NCBI GenBank assembly: GCA_018398585.1
Contig: JAGTTD010000011.1
Location: forward strand, 31,244,164-31,308,163
Direction of reading: 5' to 3'
DNA length: 64,000 nt
Source: Simmondsia chinensis
Lineage: Eukaryota; Streptophyta; Magnoliopsida; Caryophyllales; Simmondsiaceae
Shown: positions 60,201-64,000 of the stretch, piece by piece
How the letters are laid out: each line of letters opens with the position of its first letter
How positions within the stretch are numbered: the stretch's first letter is position 1
Program-made: the position numbers and the translations under genes
The notes under the pieces: generated by a model
Database searches by the model: none
Told to the model about the DNA's origin: nothing
What the model saw: only the letters and a program-made list of their open reading frames with translations

Positions 60201-61930
60201 TTTCACTTTCTTCCAATTCTTCTACTTCCCCCCACCCCTAACAAGTACACATACATTAACAATTTGGAACAATAAATACTAACGCAGTTTATGGGCATAC
60301 ATTTGAATCACACTATCACAGTGCCCTCACTTTTCGAGTACAGGACATCTGTATCTTTTCAAATTAAGTTAACAATGTGCTCCCTACAAATGCCAACTAA
60401 AGTCCTAACGATTTGGATGGCTCAACAGAAACATTTTACCTTTAGGAAAATCTTTCTTCACAAAATATTTCCAATAAAAGCTATTTTGTTCCTAAAATCT
60501 TTTGCCTTTTTAGCTAAAAAAAAATAGTTTCATTTTATAAATTTGACCAAGGTTCACGCTCGGCCAAGTTGATATTGAAGTGCAACATATGACGTGAGAT
60601 TACAACAGAAAACCTTTCCCCCTTTCCAAAGTCAATTTCCTCTAGATGGAGGAAAACATTTTCCATATTCGAGGTTATTGCTCTGAAGTTATGCAAATAA
60701 ACAATAAAATTGAGACGGAAAATGTTATCCATCAAAACAAACAAAACTTAAGTAAAAAAACTTATATAGATAATACAATGACAAAATGCTCCTCATTGAA
60801 CAGAAATGTGAAGAACATCAACCTTTTGCTCCCAATCGACCGTTATGAACTAACAACTTCATATATAGATTTAAAAGATACAAGTCTGCACAAAAAAGAG
60901 CAACCAAATAAAACTGCGACCCTGGATGAATTCTTCAGAAGAAGCAAGACATATATATATATATATATCACTGGTCCCTTATATTTTTAAATTTGTTCAA
61001 ATTAGTCCCTTATCTTTTCTTTTGTTCAAAATAGCCCCTCATATTTTATTTTATGACAAAATTAATCTCATATATTGTGACCTAAATTAGGTAAAAAGAT
61101 GAGAAATTAATTTTGTCATAAAATTAAACATGAGGAACCAACTTAAACAAAATAAAAAATAAGGGACCAATTTAAACAAAATTAAAAATATGAGGGACCA
61201 ACGATGTAAATAACTCTATATATATGTAAACAAACAAGCTACAGAGCTGAAATTAGACTCAACCAATACTAAAGAAAAAGAAGAATTTAACAGAAAACAC
61301 ATTCAAGAAGACGAATTCGGTAGCAATCGAAGCCAACTAAAATTATGAAACACAAACAAATGTAAAGAACTTTGTGACAGAACCTCCAACCATGAATGAA
61401 TTTGCATATGTGTTGAGACTCCACGTCTGAGTCTATATAGTAGAATCCGATATTGGAGTTGCGAGAGTGAAGACGTCAATTTATAAGTGAAGTGGGTTAC
61501 TCCTTCACCTATTGCCAATTGATTTTAGAAAGGAACTCTACTCGCTACAAAAAAACCAATTCTATCATGACACTAGATTTTAACTCTTGTTACGTATAAA
61601 AGCATATATACCTATCCTAGCGACACTTTTATGAGTGTAACAATTGGCTGTATAACAAAAGCTATAAATACATTTAAAAGTGACCCAATAGCTCATTCTT
61701 CCCAAATGGTCTTTGACTCTTTAACACTTTAACAACATGGAAAATAAACGAACAAAACCCTAGCTAAATAGCATTACCTCGTCAGGGGGAGGAGAAGGAT
61801 GGTGTGCAGGCCCATTTTCATCAGCTTGTACTGTTTCTTCTACTTGTTCTTCTTCTTCTTCTTCTTGCTCTTGTTGCTCTACTTCTGATTCATGTCGTGA
61901 ATTTGTTAATGGTGATGCTTCCGGAATCAT
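54255..61930 (-). CDS. SAAL1-like armadillo-repeat protein
   Basis: Ten minus-strand exons: 61930-61778, 59779-59426, 58801-58736, 58634-58495, 57966-57840, 57652-57501, 56404-56269, 55449-55365, 55105-54831, 54407-54255; total 1,641 nt, 546 aa, all in phase. The N-terminus is disordered and glutamate-rich (residues ~17-40). Then come a second acidic region and helical repeats: SGCILWDLAASKDHAEFM, EISLGILGNLACHEVLMDQV, LFLDDVPSLCEVCRLLTSC, LLPTLMKLGLPSILVNLLAF. The CxxLWDxxxxxDxAxFM and EIxxGILGNxAC patterns are those of animal SAAL1 (serum amyloid A-like 1), an ARM-type protein whose plant function is unknown. The exon 9 donor (GCT|GTATCC) is the least certain border. MIPEAS was chosen as start; an in-frame ATG 81 nt upstream would read through a (CT)n repeat. 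Confidence 0.85.
55179..55320 (-). mobile_element. tRNA-derived SINE, SAAL1-like intron 8
   Basis: The minus strand has TTTAGTATAACTGTTAGGCT (box-A-like) and GGTCTTGGGTTTGAAACTTA (box-B-like) and ends in an A-run (T10 at 55179-55188 on the plus strand). No clear target duplication was found. Confidence 0.7.
58980..59311. repeat. MITE with AAGGCCGATCCC ends, SAAL1-like intron 2
   Basis: The left end AAGGCCGATCCCAAGATTTT with AGGGGCTCAAAG and the right end (reverse complement CCGGGGTTGGTCAAGACCCC with TAGGGGCCCTC) form an imperfect inverted repeat. Similar ends occur at 43630-43970 and near 9360-9480 (TTGGGGTCTTGAACAGCCC). Confidence 0.55.
60415..60760. repeat. MITE family III copy, SAAL1-like intron 1
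   Basis: GCCTTTTTAGCTAAAAAAAA, CTCGGCCAAGTTGATATTGA, CATATGACGTGAGATTAC and ATCAAAACAAACAAAAC match the copies at 44228 and 45010. Non-coding. Confidence 0.55.
60965..61225. repeat. MITE family I copy, SAAL1-like intron 1
   Basis: CACTGGTCCCTTATATTTTT, TTCAAATTAGTCCCTTATC and TTTGTTCAAAATAGCCCC in the left arm are mirrored by GAGGAACCAACTTAAACAAA and GGGACCAACGATGTAAATAA on the right. (AT)n lies at the left edge. Confidence 0.75.
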
Positions 61931-61955
61931 AGTCTTCAAGTAGAATGAAACGCAG

Positions 61956-61992
<37 letters not shown>
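61956..61992. repeat. (GA)n tract at the start of the SAAL1-like gene
   Basis: The plus strand reads GAGAGAGAGA..., i.e. (CT)n in the sense direction of the gene, just upstream of the chosen start. It would encode alternating Leu-Ser if an upstream ATG at 62011 were used. Confidence 0.9.
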
Positions 61993-61997
<5 letters not shown>

Positions 61998-62509
61998 ATC
62001 GACTGTTCCAAGAGACTTAAACAATTAATTAAAACTTATATTTTTTATTTTTTATTTGATAATAAGCTAAACGGAGTTAAATAAGAATAAGGATAACGGG
62101 GTAAGTTTTAAATCTTGTTTGACAAATTTTTTGTAAAGATAATGGAGATACTCCTGTTATCCTCCTTTACTGTTCTTTAACCTCCAATTTGGGAGGTAAA
62201 GGAGGTAGGGGTAAAATTTTAAAAAAATTTAAACATTTTATCCTTATTTTAACTATAAATTTTTTTATCATTATCTATTTACTTAATTATTAAATAAAGA
62301 TAACTTATTTACCTCTCTTTACTCTTAACCCTCTTAATTTAATATATCTAAATAAGAGTAAAATATTACCTTACTCTCTCTCTCTTTACTCTTCTTTACC
62401 CTCATTTACTCTATTGCTGAACATGGCATTAGGGGCCTCAAAATTTTTGAAATGGTGATTTTTGAAGTATTAATTTTTAATATTATGAAGTTTTGATATT
62501 ATAATTTTT

Positions 62510-63769
62510 AGGGCAAAATACATTAAAATCTCCTGAACTTTACAATTAATCATAATATATTCCCTAAATTTTTAATTTTAAAATATAACCCTCTGAACTT
62601 TGTAAATTAACACAACACACTCTCTGCACTTTCAATTTCACAAAATAGCCTCCTGAACTTTACAAATTATCACAACACGCCCCATGTAATTTCAATTTCA
62701 TAAAATAATCCCCTGAATTTTACAAATTAATACCACAAATTTCCTGCACTTTTAATTTCATAAAATTGCTCCCCCAAAGTTTGTTATTACACACAACTCA
62801 CCTCCGAACTTTATTACTGAACATAACTCACCCCTTATACATTAATAAATTTAAAATTTTACAAATATGCGAAATTAAAAATTTTAAATCAAATTATGAA
62901 AAAGAATTTAGAAAAATTTTAATAATATTTTTTAACTTTAATAAAAATTAGAATAATAAATTTAAAATAAAAAATAATCAAATTAAAAATAAGAAATTTT
63001 CTAGTTTTATACAAAATATAAGAATTTATGTTTTTAGACGAAAAGTAAAAAGTTTGTGTCAAATTAAAAATGAGAGATTTTTTAGTTTTATATAAAAGAT
63101 AAAAAATTATGTTTTTAGATAAAATATATGAGCTTTATATTTCTAGATAAAAAATAAGAAAACTTTTTGATATTTATAAAAAATAATTATTTTAATTAAT
63201 ATAGTAAAAATATTATACGTTTAAAAGATAATATAATATTTTTTTTTAAATTTCCATAAAAAATACTATAAGAGAAAATATAATAATTTTATTAAAAAAT
63301 AATTTATAAAATCAGATTAAAAATATAAAACTAAAAAAAATATGAAGTTAAAATTTTAAAAATAATACTGAAAAAAGATTTGTCTTAAAAATTAAAAAAT
63401 AAATTTTAAAATTATTATTATATTTTTCCATACTTTTTTCAAAAAAATTATCTTTCATAATTTATTCAATTTTTTAAATTTTTATTTTAAAATTTATGAA
63501 TGTCTATGTGGTGTGTCATATTTAGTAACAAAGTTTGAGACAAATTGTGTGTAATAACAAGGTTCAAAGGATTATTTTATAAAACTAAAAGTGCAAAAGA
63601 TATTTTGTGTTAATTTGTAAAATTTAGGGGGCAATTTTTTAAATTAAAAATGCAGAAAGTATGTTGTATTTAATTACAAAATTTAGAGGGTCTATTTTTA
63701 AAATTGAAAGTTCAATGGATGTGTTGTGATTAATTACAAAATTTAGAGAACCTTACTATATTTTGCCCT
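62510..63769. mobile_element. Long TIR element with 60-bp tandem subrepeats
   Basis: The termini AGGGCAAAATACATTAAAAT and, from the right reverse-complemented, AGGGCAAAATATAGTAAGGT are inverted repeats. From about 62530 to 62770 the left arm is four to five tandem 60-bp units of the pattern CTCCTGAACTTTACAAATTA, CACAACAC, GCACTTTCAATTTCATAAAA. The right arm (about 63525-63755) holds the inverse units. The centre is extremely AT-rich and non-coding. A Mutator-like or foldback origin is possible; no target duplication was proven. Confidence 0.7.
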
Positions 63770-64000
63770 ATTTTTTATACTTTGTTATATATGATGAGGG
63801 ACCCCATTTGAATTTTTCACTTGGAGCTTGAAAAATAACAGTACTGGCCATGTCCCCTTGTTCTTTCGCTTTGTCTACCGTACAGAAAAGTAACGGTACA
63901 TAATTTAAAATTCTGTACATTTTTTTGAGCTGTGTGTCGACACATAAAAACTGTGTGTCAACACACAGCTTAGAAAAATTCTACACCATAGAAACGCCCC
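63770..64000. other. Window end, no gene recognised
   Basis: Unremarkable sequence containing a short palindromic pair GTGTGTCGACACATAAAAAC / GTGTGTCAACACACAG near 63930-63968. Nothing else is supported. Confidence 0.4.

Overview
This is nuclear DNA of a flowering plant. The genes have many GT-AG introns and encode plant-typical proteins: a FAR-type acyl-CoA reductase, a PTM-like DDT/PHD protein, UDP-apiose/xylose synthase, a GDSL lipase, RMI2 and a SAAL1-like ARM protein. The spacers are AT-rich and full of MITEs, SINEs and microsatellites. I cannot name the species; a dicot-like, probably woody angiosperm is only an impression.

Layout. 1244-10499 (+) is a ten-exon fatty acyl-CoA reductase that is broken in at least five places, one of them a SINE in an exon. 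11236-13668 is a Tourist-like MITE split by a 5'-truncated RTE-type LINE. 13.7-17.9 kb is a graveyard of SINEs and MITEs. 18543-27194 (+) is a PTM-like DDT/PHD gene that looks intact except for three single-base insertions within 300 bp. 28927-33951 (-) is an intact UDP-D-apiose/UDP-D-xylose synthase (389 aa, nine exons). 34-44 kb is intergenic, with L1-LINE remnants, foldback MITEs, a second Tourist-like MITE and several SINEs. 44755-50083 (+) is an intact GDSL esterase/lipase (354 aa, five exons) whose introns carry MITEs and a SINE. 51504-52606 (+) is RMI2 (136 aa, three exons). 54255-61930 (-) is a SAAL1-like armadillo protein (546 aa, ten exons). 62510-63769 is a long TIR element with 60-bp tandem subrepeats. 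The genes are ordinary unlinked plant genes with no sign of a pathway cluster.

The most interesting system is a SINE family whose head is 5S ribosomal RNA (including the pol III internal control region) and whose tail is the so-called Angio-domain seen in Au-like plant SINEs, ending in (TTG)n. Eight copies keep 5S sequence, on both strands; seven of them lie between direct repeats and the eighth does not. Several further copies carry only the tail. The same tail is the 3' end of an RTE-type LINE in the window, itself bounded by a 13-bp target-site duplication. The window therefore holds both the chimeric SINE and a relic of its probable autonomous partner. Everything here was read by eye; exon borders are inferred from GT/AG sites, codon phase and remembered family similarity, without alignments.
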